From the NCBI RefSeq assembly GCF_037113525.1, contig NZ_CP146963.1, forward strand, positions 310,001-374,000: 64,000 nucleotides of DNA, written 5' to 3'. The first letter of the stretch is position 1, and every line of letters begins with the position of its first letter. The notes beneath the pieces are model-generated. The model had not been told where the DNA came from and searched no databases. It saw only the letters and a list, made by a program, of their open reading frames with translations. This document shows, piece after piece, positions 6,821 through 15,293 of this stretch. A program made the position numbers and the translations under genes. The DNA comes from Butyrivibrio fibrisolvens. Lineage in GTDB: Bacteria > Bacillota > Clostridia > Lachnospirales > Lachnospiraceae.

Positions 6821-8815
6821 TCACTGAAGCAGGCTAAGGACGCCCTGCTTGGACTGATTGGCCTGAGCCAGCATCGACTGTCCTGCCTGGGATAGAATGT
6901 TCATGTTAGAATATCTGACCATCTCAGCAGCCATATCGGTATCTCTTATCTGAGATTCTGCAGAAGATGTGTTTTCACCAACATTATCAAGGTTTTTGAT
7001 GGTATGTTCAAGTCTGTTCTGAGTAGCACCATAGTAGCTTCGCACATTGCTTACTGCAGTAAGTGCACTCTTGATAGAATCTATCGCGCTCATGGCATCA
7101 TTAGCTGTCATCATGTTGCTGTTCTTAAGACCAAGAGCTTCAGAGTTCATATTGAAAAGGCGTATACCAATTTTATTGTTTCTCTGACTTTCAGATCCTG
7201 CTTGTATAAAAAGAGTATTGGCACCTGTGACTTCTGTACCGCCGCTTGAAGCTCCTGGAGTAAGAGCTCCGCCTGTACCGCCGCCCTGATTGTAAGTTGA
7301 ACTTACAGGAGCAGCACCATCAGAACTTACTACAAGGGGAGATGATGCTGTTCCGCCATTTATGATATCGCCATCAGAAAGACCGCCATCTCCAATGATA
7401 GATCCCTGACCTCCACCAGAATAATTCGTATTATATGCAAGCTGTCTCATGAATTTGGTTATATCAGAATTTGCAGTTGCTCCTGAGAAAAGAGATGCAA
7501 GTGTTGACTGATATGTGTTGGCATCATCCACTATTCCAAGATTCTGCAGAACTGTTCCAAGGTCATCTCCATCAATTATTCCCTGCATTATTCTGTTCAT
7601 ACCGCTTGCAATGTTACTTGCGCTTACGGTTGAAGAACCACTTGCAAGCTGTCCAAGATAAGCTGACATAAGGTAGCCATGTCCGTATGGCCTGTTAGCC
7701 ATAGTATAGGACTTAAGATAATTAGCAACAGCTTCATCCTTACTTGTATCATCCTGACTTGTAATTCCAGAAACAGCGTTATAAAGTCCATTATTCCAGT
7801 TAGTTGCAACGCCGCCACCAGTAAGCTGAGCTACACCTTCAGTAAACCATGTTGGGAAAAAGTCCTTTGCCATGGCAACGGGCATTGTATACTGCATGAT
7901 GGTATGCATGAGTTCGTGAGCAATAGTACTTTCAAGTTTATTAGTTCCGTTACCTGTGCTGCCGTCAACGGATGAATTAGAAAAATCATCTTTATCAACA
8001 GTCATACCAAGGGTTATTCCATGTACAGAGTAGGACGTTCCATCATTACCTATAGCAGATGCCAGACTTGCATAGGCAAGAGTGCTTCCGCCGCCATCGA
8101 CATATTTAATATCAAGGGAGATTGGAACTTCGCTTCCACCGCTTTGAGAATTAAAAGCACTTCGAAGAGAAGGCAGTGCATTAAATATCTGGTTTACAGC
8201 ATTGGGAATAAGGGTCTGACTTATAACTTCGCCAAGAGTATCCCACTCGGTACCGGGGGTTGTGACACCATCTATTGTTGAAGGATAGGAAATTGTTATG
8301 TTATTTGCGCTTATATTGCCGTCTGCTCCAAGTGTCACATTGAAATTTATACTCTGGTCAACAGAAAATGAATCTGTTGGAGAATAACCTTCTGAAGGGA
8401 AAAGATGTATTTCGTTAAAGGTAGTTGAAGCAGCATTTTTGTCAATCTGATCAAGGAGCTGCCTGTACTCGGCTTCAATATAAAGACGGTCAGAATCCGT
8501 CATTGTATCATTGGATGCTTTAACAGCAAGTTCGTTGCTTCGCTGGAGCATATCGTGAACTTCATGTAAGGAACCTTCTGCGATCTGAATAAGAGATACA
8601 CCGTCTTCACAGTTTCTGGAAGCCTGAGACAGACCTCTTATCTGCCTTCTCATTTTCTCAGAAATGGCAAGACCTGCCGCATCATCCGCTGCTCTGTTGA
8701 CTCTGTATCCGGAAGAGAGCTTTTCAGATGATTTCGCCAGGTTTCCTGTAGTGATATTCAGCGTACGATTCGAGTTCATCGCACTTATGTTGTGTTGAAT
8801 GACAAAGCCGCCCAT
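6821..8815 (-). CDS. Flagellin with inserted metalloprotease domain (flagellinolysin type)
   Basis: The 664-residue protein has complete flagellin ends: VIQHNISAMNSNRTLNITTGNL and the ADDAAGLAISEKMR segment at the N terminus, and ADMAAEMVRYSNMNILSQAG with LAQANQSKQGVLSLLQ at the C terminus. The hypervariable middle (about 150-530) is replaced by a zinc protease domain with H300-E-L-M-H304 and a likely third ligand E326 in WFTEGVAQL, the gluzincin arrangement. A Gly/Ser-rich stretch (about 490-540) leads back to the flagellin C-terminal helices. Such proteolytic flagellins are known as flagellinolysins and place thousands of peptidase domains on the filament surface. No other flagellar genes adjoin it. 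Substrate specificity cannot be read from the sequence. Confidence 0.92.
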   Translation of the reverse strand: MGGFVIQHNISAMNSNRTLNITTGNLAKSSEKLSSGYRVNRAADDAAGLAISEKMRRQIRGLSQASRNCEDGVSLIQIAEGSLHEVHDMLQRSNELAVKASNDTMTDSDRLYIEAEYRQLLDQIDKNAASTTFNEIHLFPSEGYSPTDSFSVDQSINFNVTLGADGNISANNITISYPSTIDGVTTPGTEWDTLGEVISQTLIPNAVNQIFNALPSLRSAFNSQSGGSEVPISLDIKYVDGGGSTLAYASLASAIGNDGTSYSVHGITLGMTVDKDDFSNSSVDGSTGNGTNKLESTIAHELMHTIMQYTMPVAMAKDFFPTWFTEGVAQLTGGGVATNWNNGLYNAVSGITSQDDTSKDEAVANYLKSYTMANRPYGHGYLMSAYLGQLASGSSTVSASNIASGMNRIMQGIIDGDDLGTVLQNLGIVDDANTYQSTLASLFSGATANSDITKFMRQLAYNTNYSGGGQGSIIGDGGLSDGDIINGGTASSPLVVSSDGAAPVSSTYNQGGGTGGALTPGASSGGTEVTGANTLFIQAGSESQRNNKIGIRLFNMNSEALGLKNSNMMTANDAMSAIDSIKSALTAVSNVRSYYGATQNRLEHTIKNLDNVGENTSSAESQIRDTDMAAEMVRYSNMNILSQAGQSMLAQANQSKQGVLSLLQ

Positions 8816-8894
8816 TGTAATACTAAAATATGCCTTTCTGCAGACGTCCTTGTCCGGTAATAATTATCTAAGAAAAATCCTTTTTCTATAATAT

Positions 8895-8924
8895 TTATCG
8901 GTTATAGACATACAAAGCATTAAG
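8895..8924 (-). promoter_or_regulatory. Candidate sigma-28 (flagellar) promoter
   Basis: Read on the minus strand, TAAT is followed after 16 bases by ACCGATAA (8902 to 8895), close to the sigma-28 consensus TAAA-N15-GCCGATAA, about 80 bp before the flagellin start. The rest of the 8816-9179 intergenic stretch is AT-rich; I see no gene in it. Confidence 0.5.
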
Positions 8925-9179
8925 AAATAACGAATTCTTTCACAGCATTTAGAAAATGATATAAAGCTTTGGGGAAACTGATCCTAAAAACGATTCAAAA
9001 TTAAAGCTTAAAAAGTTAAAAGATAAGCAGAAATAAGCATAAAATGCGAAAATTATTTTTGAAAATGATGATATAGTAAAAATAATAAGTTTTACTTTGA
9101 ATAAAGGATCAGGTTTTATGCGCTGTTTGTATGCATATGACCATTATCTATCGATCAAGATTATTCTACGGAGGTTACT

Positions 9180-11195
9180 ATGGGAAAAAGCTATTATGTA
9201 GATGCAAGTGCATCTGTAAACGGGGACGGAAGCAAAGAATCTCCTTTTAAGACTATTCAGGCGGCAGCAGATATCGCACAGCCTGGCGACGAAGTGATCG
9301 TTATGCCAGGAATCTACCGCGAGCATGTTATTCCAAAGAATGCAGGATCAGAAGATGCAAGGATCACTTATAGATCATCAGAACCTTTAAAAGCTGTTAT
9401 CACAGGTGCTGAAGTAGTAGACAAATGGGATCACTACAAGGGCGACGTATGGACAGCCAGGGTTGATAACAAGATCTTTGGTGACTATAATCCATACACT
9501 ACATTTGTATGCGGAGACTGGTACTTTGCACCAACTGTCCGCCATACAGGAAGCGTATACCTTAATGACAGGATGATGTATGAAACAGTAACTTTGGAAG
9601 AGTGTATCGAAGGCGCTGCAGATCCTTGCGCATGGAAACAGGAAGAGTCCACATACAAGTGGTTCAGCGTTCAGGAAGACGGTGCTACAGTTTTCTATGC
9701 TAACTTTAAGGGTCTTGATCCTAATAATGAAAAGGTAGATATCGCAGTTAGAAGAAACTGCTTTATGCCTGATAAAAACGGTGTTAACTATATCACATTA
9801 AGCGGCTTTGATGTAAATAAAGCTGCAACCACATGGGCACCACCAGCTGCATATCAGGACGGAATGGTCGGACCTCACTGGAGTAAGGGCTGGATCATCG
9901 AGGATTGTGAGATCAGCAATTCAAGATGCTGCGGTATTTCACTTGGTAAATATCGTGATGAAGAAAACGACATGTATTTTTATACCAAGCATGTTAAGAG
10001 CCCGACCCAGATGGAGCGTGATGCTGTCTGCAGAGGCCAGTACCATGGCTGGCTTAAGGAGAATGTGGGTCATCACATCATCAGAAGATGTAACGTACAC
10101 CACTGCGAGCAGACTGGTATCGTAGGCCGAATGGGCGGCGTATTTTCAACAATTGAAGACTGCCATATTCACGATATCTGTAATTCACAGCAGCTTGGCG
10201 GTGCAGAAACAGCAGGTATTAAGCTCCATGCAGCGATCGATGTAACGATCAGAAGAAACCACATTCATAACTGTATCATGGGCGTATGGCTTGACTGGGA
10301 AGCTCAGGGCGCAAGAGTAACTCAGAACCTTATGCATGACAATCACCGCCCGGAGGGAAGAACTCCAGCACAGGGAGCTATGTTCTCTAATGACGTATTC
10401 GTTGAAGTTGGCCACGGACCTACACTTATTGATAATAATGTCCTTCTGTCCAAAGTGTCAGTTATCATGCCAAGCGAAGGCATTGCCTGCGTTCACAACC
10501 TTATGCTCGGAGCATTTGGCCTTATCAATTCAGGCGTTGACAGTATTGAAAATGGTCAGAGAGAACCAAGATATACACCTTACCACATCCGCCACAGGAC
10601 TGAGGTTGCAGGCTTTATGACAATCCTCCACGGAGATGACAGGATTTACAACAATATCTTCGTTCAAAACTTCCCTGTGACTGATGAAAAGAAGACTCCT
10701 GCAGATAATGACTACGAGCGCGTTGGTACAAAGTGCTTTGATATCTTCCCGACATATGAAGAATGGATATCAAACTTCCAGATGGATAGAGAGCCTGACA
10801 TGGGATACCTTGCCAAGTATCACTTTGGACACCTTCCTGTATGGGTTGATGGTAACGCATATTTTAACGGCGCTGACGTTTATTCCAAGGAAAAAAATAA
10901 CCTTGTAAACGACAAGGATAAAGCTAATGTTACTCTGAATAATGAAGACGGAAAACTTAGCCTTGAAACTAACATTTATTCACTTCTTGGAGAGTTCAAG
11001 GATACACTTATCACAAGTGATGTCCTTGGTAAAGCTTTCGAGCCTGAGCAGCGCTTCGAGAATCCTGACGGATCTGAGATCATTTTTGATACAGACTATT
11101 ATGGAGCAAAGAGAGATGGCGCTATAATCCCAGGACCATTTGCAACTGGCAAAGAAGGAAAGTTCGAGTTTACAGGAACTGCGTTTGAAATTTGA
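9180..11195 (+). CDS. GH120-type beta-xylosidase (parallel beta-helix)
   Basis: A 671-residue cytoplasmic protein (no signal peptide) resembling the Thermoanaerobacterium XylC beta-xylosidase of family GH120. Shared segments are TTWAPPAAYQDGMVGPHWSK, GWIIEDCEIS, GIKLHAAIDVTIRRNHIHNC and FVEVGHGP. By that comparison the nucleophile is D372 in VWLDWEAQG and the acid/base E409 in FVEVGHG. The N-terminal FKTIQAAADIAQPGDEVIV strand begins the right-handed beta-helix. It would release xylose from imported xylo-oligosaccharides. The two catalytic residues are 37 apart, against 23 as I recall for XylC, because of an inserted loop (RPEGRTPAQGAMFS). The start has GGAGG 6 bases upstream. Confidence 0.85.
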   Translation: MGKSYYVDASASVNGDGSKESPFKTIQAAADIAQPGDEVIVMPGIYREHVIPKNAGSEDARITYRSSEPLKAVITGAEVVDKWDHYKGDVWTARVDNKIFGDYNPYTTFVCGDWYFAPTVRHTGSVYLNDRMMYETVTLEECIEGAADPCAWKQEESTYKWFSVQEDGATVFYANFKGLDPNNEKVDIAVRRNCFMPDKNGVNYITLSGFDVNKAATTWAPPAAYQDGMVGPHWSKGWIIEDCEISNSRCCGISLGKYRDEENDMYFYTKHVKSPTQMERDAVCRGQYHGWLKENVGHHIIRRCNVHHCEQTGIVGRMGGVFSTIEDCHIHDICNSQQLGGAETAGIKLHAAIDVTIRRNHIHNCIMGVWLDWEAQGARVTQNLMHDNHRPEGRTPAQGAMFSNDVFVEVGHGPTLIDNNVLLSKVSVIMPSEGIACVHNLMLGAFGLINSGVDSIENGQREPRYTPYHIRHRTEVAGFMTILHGDDRIYNNIFVQNFPVTDEKKTPADNDYERVGTKCFDIFPTYEEWISNFQMDREPDMGYLAKYHFGHLPVWVDGNAYFNGADVYSKEKNNLVNDKDKANVTLNNEDGKLSLETNIYSLLGEFKDTLITSDVLGKAFEPEQRFENPDGSEIIFDTDYYGAKRDGAIIPGPFATGKEGKFEFTGTAFEI

Positions 11196-11273
11196 TCAAA
11201 GATCTTCTTACTGTATTTGTGACCAATAATAAGCAATATATAGTGAGATAAAATAAAGCAAGAATTGTAAAAT

Positions 11274-11320
11274 GATAATAGGATTGCTAGAATGATATAG
11301 CAATTCTATTATCTTTTTTT
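11274..11320 (+). terminator. Strong intrinsic terminator after the GH120 gene
   Basis: Arms 11274-11288 and 11299-11313 pair over about 15 bp and are followed by seven T. It ends only 14 bp before the next start codon, with the T-tract running into the next ribosome binding site. It could therefore also attenuate that gene. Confidence 0.85.
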
Positions 11321-11333
11321 AGGGGGATTTACA

Positions 11334-12290
11334 ATGGAGGCGTTATTTCACATACCGGGGCTAAGGTATAATTTTCCGCTCAATATGCTTCTCATAGACA
11401 TGTTAGAGAGATTTCCGAAGTATTTCAGAGAAGGTGTAAAAATAGCTTCATGCTTTGGCGATTTTCCAGCATCACTTTGGAGTAGCGGCAGATACAGCGC
11501 TGGAGATCAGTGTGCAAGAGCATATGTTACAGGCGTTATAGGAGCTATAAATGCTAAGAATGTAGCTGTCAGATATACCTACACTAATCCTACAATTACA
11601 GAAGCTGACCTTGATAATGAGTTCTGCAATTTCTGTCTGGATCAGGTTGATACACCTAAGAAGATGAACGGAGTACTCGTAGTATCACCTATTCTTGAAG
11701 ACTATATTAGAAAAACTCATCCAAATCTTAAGCTTAACAGTTCAACCTGCAAGTGCATCAGAACAATTGACGGGGTAAATGAAGAGCTTAAAAAGGACTA
11801 TAACCTCGTAGTTCTTGATTACAATATGAATAACCATTTCGATGAACTTGAGAAGATCATCGACAAAGAAAGATGCGAGGTTCTTATCAACGCTTGCTGT
11901 ATTCCGGATTGTCCAAGAAGAGCAGAGCATTACAGAGTTATAGGCGAGAACAACAGAATTACTCTGGAGAATAGAAAGCTTCCCAAAGATAAGCAAAAGC
12001 CTCTCATTCCATGGGAGTGCTCCTATGGCGATAACTCAATGCCATCAATAACAAGGCAGTACAAAACACACATAAGCCCTGATGCTATCTGGGACAAATA
12101 TATCCCGATGGGCTTTAGAAATTTCAAGATTGAAGGAAGAACAGCCAACATCTTTTCTCTTGTAAAGACTTATGCATACTACTTTGCAAAGCCTGAATAC
12201 AGGGATGATGTAGAGCTTCTGCTTCTTACAAACCTTGTATCTAACAAGATCATAAATCTTTCAAGACCCAAGGCGGTCAGGGACGAATAA
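11334..12290 (+). CDS. Unrecognised cysteine-containing protein
   Basis: A 318-residue soluble protein with AGGGGGA 7 bases upstream of its ATG. Ten or so cysteines include clusters FCNFCLDQ (near 100), TCKCIRT (near 140) and ACCIPDCPRR (near 190), which could bind a metal or an iron-sulfur cluster. The motif TNPTITEADL and the ordered PLIPWECSYG and GFRNFKIEGR segments are reminiscent of U32-type (RlhA-like) proteins, but the match is too weak for a call. It lies between the beta-xylosidase and the LRR cluster, in the same direction as both. Function unknown. Confidence 0.75.
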   Translation: MEALFHIPGLRYNFPLNMLLIDMLERFPKYFREGVKIASCFGDFPASLWSSGRYSAGDQCARAYVTGVIGAINAKNVAVRYTYTNPTITEADLDNEFCNFCLDQVDTPKKMNGVLVVSPILEDYIRKTHPNLKLNSSTCKCIRTIDGVNEELKKDYNLVVLDYNMNNHFDELEKIIDKERCEVLINACCIPDCPRRAEHYRVIGENNRITLENRKLPKDKQKPLIPWECSYGDNSMPSITRQYKTHISPDAIWDKYIPMGFRNFKIEGRTANIFSLVKTYAYYFAKPEYRDDVELLLLTNLVSNKIINLSRPKAVRDE

Positions 12291-12303
12291 ATAGAGATTT
12301 AAG

Positions 12304-12355
12304 CAGCAAATGCCGGATTTTTACCCACAGTAGGAAAAGGCATTTGCTGTTTTTT
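12304..12355 (+). terminator. Intrinsic terminator
   Basis: Arms CAGCAAATGCC (12304-12314) and GGCATTTGCTG (12339-12349) are perfectly complementary and followed by TTTTTT, 14 bp after the stop of the preceding gene. Confidence 0.85.
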
Positions 12356-12380
12356 GTTTGATGAAGTATTTGTAATTAAA

Positions 12381-12450
12381 ATGCAGTTCATCGGATAAAA
12401 AATGCATTTCGTCGTATATTAAGGTGACTAAATGCAAATGAGCGTAAGAT
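12381..12450 (+). promoter_or_regulatory. Promoter with 21-bp-spaced direct repeats (LytTR-like site)
   Basis: ATGCAGTTCATCG (12381-12393) and ATGCATTTCGTCG (12402-12414) are direct repeats with a 21-bp period. They are followed by GTGACT (12424-12429) and, 15 bp on, TAAGAT (12445-12450), plausible -35 and -10 boxes. The same arrangement with identical spacings recurs at 15117-15186 before another LRR gene. Pairs of 9-bp repeats about 21 bp apart upstream of a weak promoter are typical of LytTR regulators. The remaining 12451-12666 stretch holds only a doubtful small frame. Confidence 0.6.
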
Positions 12451-12535
12451 ATTGTTGAGTTTTTATAACTTTCTGATCGATCAACATATAGAAATCAGAA
12501 ATATTAAATGTTTTCAAAAAGTATAGGAGGATCTG

Positions 12536-12631
12536 ATTATATCATTTACCCAAAAGTTATTTAACCCAGATGCTACTGATGAACAGCTTAAGGCTATTGA
12601 CTGTTATACTGAATGGTATGTTCAGCATTAA
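12536..12631 (+). CDS. Possible 31-residue leader peptide or gene remnant
   Basis: A frame running IISFTQKLFNPDATDEQLKAID and ending YTEWYVQH stops at TAA 12629-12631. An excellent AGGAGG (12525-12530) sits 5 bases before an ATT codon at 12536, but there is no ATG, GTG or TTG. It is either a rare ATT start, a decayed start codon, or a remnant. It lies between the LytTR-like promoter and the first LRR gene. Confidence 0.25.
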   Translation: MISFTQKLFNPDATDEQLKAIDCYTEWYVQH

Positions 12632-12666
12632 TGATTCAGTACAGAGTGAAGATGGAGAGTATAGTA

Positions 12667-13419
12667 ATGAATAATTTAAAAAAAAGCTATGTGACATGCT
12701 TAATTGCAATAGTGATAGCAATTGTGATAACAGGGATTGCTATATGCTATTTCAAATATTCTGATTATGATATCAAATCTGAGGATGATCTGCTTAAGGT
12801 AGCACAGAGCATTAACAGCGAAAACGCTGAACGAACCGGTCAGTTCGGTGAAAACATCAACTGGTATTATAGAAAAGGCGTTATGGTTGTTAATGGAGAA
12901 GGGGAGTTTGACTATGCGTACAGGCTTGAAAAGGATAATCAGTATGATGATCTGAGAATTAAAGTCAAATGGCTGGTCATTAATGAGGGTATCACAAAAC
13001 TGGCACGAGCCTCTTTTGGAGGTTTTATAAACCTAGAGATGGTATTGTTGCCAGACAGTATGACAAATTTATCAGTTTATTCTTTTAGAAGTTGTTTTAA
13101 GTTAAAGCATATTACTATACCTGATAATGTTAAAGTAATTACATCTGGAGTGTTCGCATACTCGGGTTTGATAGATGTTGTTATTCCTGATAATACAGTA
13201 AGGATAAAAGATTGTGCCTTTTCGGACTGTTATGACCTTGAAACAATTGTTCTTCCTGATAATATAGAACGCGTGTCTCGCTATGCTTTTGGAGAAGGCG
13301 GGTACGAGTTGGGAATAGTGGTAAAAATAACATGGAGAGGCAAATCTTATTCTTCTACGCGCGATTTTTATCTTGATTTCGAGAAAAACGGAGGAGACAC
13401 AGCTAAAGATGAGGATTGA
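12667..13419 (+). CDS. BspA-like leucine-rich-repeat membrane-anchored protein
   Basis: A 250-residue protein. An N-terminal hydrophobic segment (about residues 8-28) after a lysine-rich start acts as signal anchor. About four LRR_5-type repeats follow, recognisable by the recurring pattern of leucines with TIPDNVKVITSGVFAYSG and VLPDNIERVSRYAFG. BspA-like repeats mediate surface binding and adhesion in gut bacteria. The ATG at 12667 is preferred (GGAGAG upstream) over an upstream in-frame start. It is the shortest of three paralogues in a row and ends in a charged tail. The exact ligand is unknown. Confidence 0.8.
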   Translation: MNNLKKSYVTCLIAIVIAIVITGIAICYFKYSDYDIKSEDDLLKVAQSINSENAERTGQFGENINWYYRKGVMVVNGEGEFDYAYRLEKDNQYDDLRIKVKWLVINEGITKLARASFGGFINLEMVLLPDSMTNLSVYSFRSCFKLKHITIPDNVKVITSGVFAYSGLIDVVIPDNTVRIKDCAFSDCYDLETIVLPDNIERVSRYAFGEGGYELGIVVKITWRGKSYSSTRDFYLDFEKNGGDTAKDED

Positions 13420-13529
13420 GATAAAGCGGGAGAGCCAATGTTACATACCTTATGTTTTTTATGATTTTATATGAACAATACAAAGATAATTACCTATTAT
13501 TAATAAAAACTAGTCTTAATTAAAGTGTA

Positions 13530-13665
13530 GATGGCTGGGAAGAACCGGAGACATAATATAGGCAATATCGTTACAGTGAATCAGGGTCAGGGACTGCCGG
13601 GAAAGTGATAATATTGCAGTACCTGGCCCCGATATTTTTTATTCAAAGTAGATGGTGGAGGTGGA
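13530..13665 (+). repeat. 136-bp direct repeat, copy A (3' end of an LRR gene plus terminator)
   Basis: The block matches 14758-14893 with about 11 differences. Its first 27 bases read DGWEEPET-stop, close to the real C terminus (DSWEVPET) of the gene ending at 14784. It is thus the tail of a lost paralogue. It contains a terminator: AATATCG (13564-13570) and CGATATT (13630-13636) followed by T residues. The stretch 13420-13803 holds this block and the remnant after it. Confidence 0.75.
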
Positions 13666-13800
13666 TATTTAGGAATATATGAGGCAATAAATCCACGTTA
13701 TCCATTTGATACTCAAAATAGTGATGCTCAGATGGTAGATTACAGTCCGGCAAGTGATATCATGAAAACAGGTAACGACTATGATGATCAAGAGGATTAA
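13648..13800 (+). pseudogene. Remnant open frame between LRR genes
   Basis: A 50-codon frame reads VDGGGGYLGIYEAINPRYP and continues to YDDQED before TAA at 13798-13800. It has no plausible start or ribosome binding site and emerges directly from the repeated terminator block. It looks like the C-terminal scrap of a deleted gene. Its stop lies 3 bp before the next ATG. Confidence 0.35.
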
Positions 13801-13803
13801 TTG

Positions 13804-14784
13804 ATGAAGAATAAAAAGAAATTATTGTTATTGCCTTTCTTAACGGCAGGTTTGCTATTTTTAACAATGTATTGTATTTCCTTTTTTTATGATATTAAAA
13901 TGCCTCTGGCAGTAAGTGATTACAAGATATCGTTTAATGAAGGAAGCATTACATTGGTTGAATATGTAGGCGAAGACTCAGAGCTGATAATTCCTGAAAG
14001 AATATTAGGTATACCTGTAAAACATATTGGACCGGATTGCTTTAGCAACGCCCAGACAGTTATCAGTATTACTATACCTGATAAGATGACTAAAATAGAT
14101 TATGCTGCATTTTCAGAATGTAAAAACTTAGAAAGCATATATGCTCGAAATATTGAGATTATAGGAGAATATGCATTTAATGATGATACAAAGTTAAAAA
14201 ATGTTGAACTTGGCGATTCAATTAAGATAATAGGAAAAGGAGCATTTTATAGATGTGAATCGTTTGAGAAAATATCATTAAATGACGGAATAGAATCTAT
14301 TGGAGATTATGCGTTTAAATATAGTGGAATCACTGATATTTCTGGGGTGGAAAAAGCTGATATTATTGGTACGTCGATTTTGAATTACACCCCATGGGAA
14401 AAAAATCAGAAATCGGATTTTGTAATAATAAAAGATAAACTCGAAGCATATAAAGGAATGTCAGAAATAGTTGTAGTGCCGGACGAAGTAAAGGTTATGG
14501 ATCCTGCATTTGATGTAGAACCAGGTTATGATTATCCTATTCAGGTTTCAGAAGTATATATACCGGATACTGTTACAGAAATAAAAGATTTATGCTTTGG
14601 AGATCAAAAGAGCGATATACGTGTATATATTCCGGATAGTGTTACAACTATAGGTAACTGTATTTTTATTGGAGTTGATAATGCGGTTATAATCACCACC
14701 TCCGGTTCCACAGCAGAACAATATGCTATTGATAATGGAATTAATTATGAAATAGTAGATAGTTGGGAAGTGCCGGAGACATAA
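13804..14784 (+). CDS. BspA-like leucine-rich-repeat membrane-anchored protein
   Basis: A 326-residue protein with a lysine-rich start and one hydrophobic segment (about residues 7-27). A linker strand (YKISFNEGSITLVEYVG) resembles that of the paralogue at 15294. LRR_5-type repeats follow: SITIPDKMTKIDYAAFSECKNL, KIIGKGAFYRC, ESIGDYAFKYSG, and a separate C-terminal set with YIPDTVTEIKDLCFG and YIPDSVTTIGNCIF. The ATG at 13804 has AGAGGA at 9 bases. It is likely anchored outside the membrane and involved in adhesion or recognition. Its final codons are part of the duplicated 136-bp block. Confidence 0.82.
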   Translation: MKNKKKLLLLPFLTAGLLFLTMYCISFFYDIKMPLAVSDYKISFNEGSITLVEYVGEDSELIIPERILGIPVKHIGPDCFSNAQTVISITIPDKMTKIDYAAFSECKNLESIYARNIEIIGEYAFNDDTKLKNVELGDSIKIIGKGAFYRCESFEKISLNDGIESIGDYAFKYSGITDISGVEKADIIGTSILNYTPWEKNQKSDFVIIKDKLEAYKGMSEIVVVPDEVKVMDPAFDVEPGYDYPIQVSEVYIPDTVTEIKDLCFGDQKSDIRVYIPDSVTTIGNCIFIGVDNAVIITTSGSTAEQYAIDNGINYEIVDSWEVPET

Positions 14785-14893
14785 TATAGGCAATATCGAT
14801 ACAGTGAATCAGGGTCAGGGATTGCTGGGAAAGTGCTAATATTGCAGTACCTGGCCCCGATATTTTTTATTCAAAGTAGATGGTCGAGGTGGA
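14758..14893 (+). repeat. 136-bp direct repeat, copy B (gene end plus terminator)
   Basis: The second copy of the block at 13530-13665, about 92% identical. It begins inside the last nine codons of the LRR gene and contains the terminator arms AATATCG (14782-14788) and CGATATT (14858-14864) followed by T residues. Confidence 0.75.
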
Positions 14894-15028
14894 GAGGGAA
14901 TGGGATGAATCAGGAATAGAAGCTTTGTATAAAAAAGAATTTGCAGTAAATGAAGATTCCCTGAGCAAGCAAATGAAGCGGAAAAAGTTTATGCTCGTAT
15001 GAAAACGTCTATTATTTATAAAGAGTGA
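14890..15028 (+). pseudogene. Frameshifted gene remnant
   Basis: One frame reads EREWDESGIEALYKKEFAVN followed by EDS. After a shift the next frame continues PEQANEAEKVYARMKTSII and ends YKE with TGA at 15026-15028. The two pieces join into one helical, charged C-terminal segment, which points to a decayed gene with a frameshift near 14957. There is no start codon in context. The stretch 14785-15293 otherwise holds the repeat, a terminator and a promoter. Confidence 0.45.
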
Positions 15029-15052
15029 TGTCACATGGCATCGCTCTTTTTT
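15023..15052 (+). terminator. Intrinsic terminator
   Basis: Arms GAGTGATG (15023-15030) and CATCGCTC (15039-15046) pair with one G-T wobble and are followed by six T. Confidence 0.8.
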
Positions 15053-15116
15053 GTTGCCAGAAAAGAAATGATTTGAAAGTGACATGAATCTGTTGTTGAT
15101 GTAAAAAAATCATTAG

Positions 15117-15186
15117 ATGTATTTCGTCGCATAGAAAATGCATTTCGTCGGATTATAAAGTGACAAATTGTAGATATATGTACAAT
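15117..15186 (+). promoter_or_regulatory. Second copy of the LytTR-like promoter
   Basis: ATGTATTTCGTCG (15117-15129) and ATGCATTTCGTCG (15138-15150) are 21 bp apart. GTGACA (15160-15165) and TACAAT (15181-15186) follow with the same spacings as at 12381-12450, while the intervening bases differ. Conserved spacing with diverged filler supports a functional site. Confidence 0.62.
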
Positions 15187-15293
15187 ATCGTGGGGAGTTT
15201 TTTACTCTTTTTTCTGAATTGGTAAAGAGGTTTTACGAAGATACTATAAATGATAGCATGAACAGCATCTTTTTAAAAAGAAAGGTGGAGCAG

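Noticed and set aside
6821..8815. Assembly chimera between a flagellin and a protease gene
   Set aside because: The frame is continuous, both flagellin ends are complete, and the arrangement is that of known flagellinolysins.
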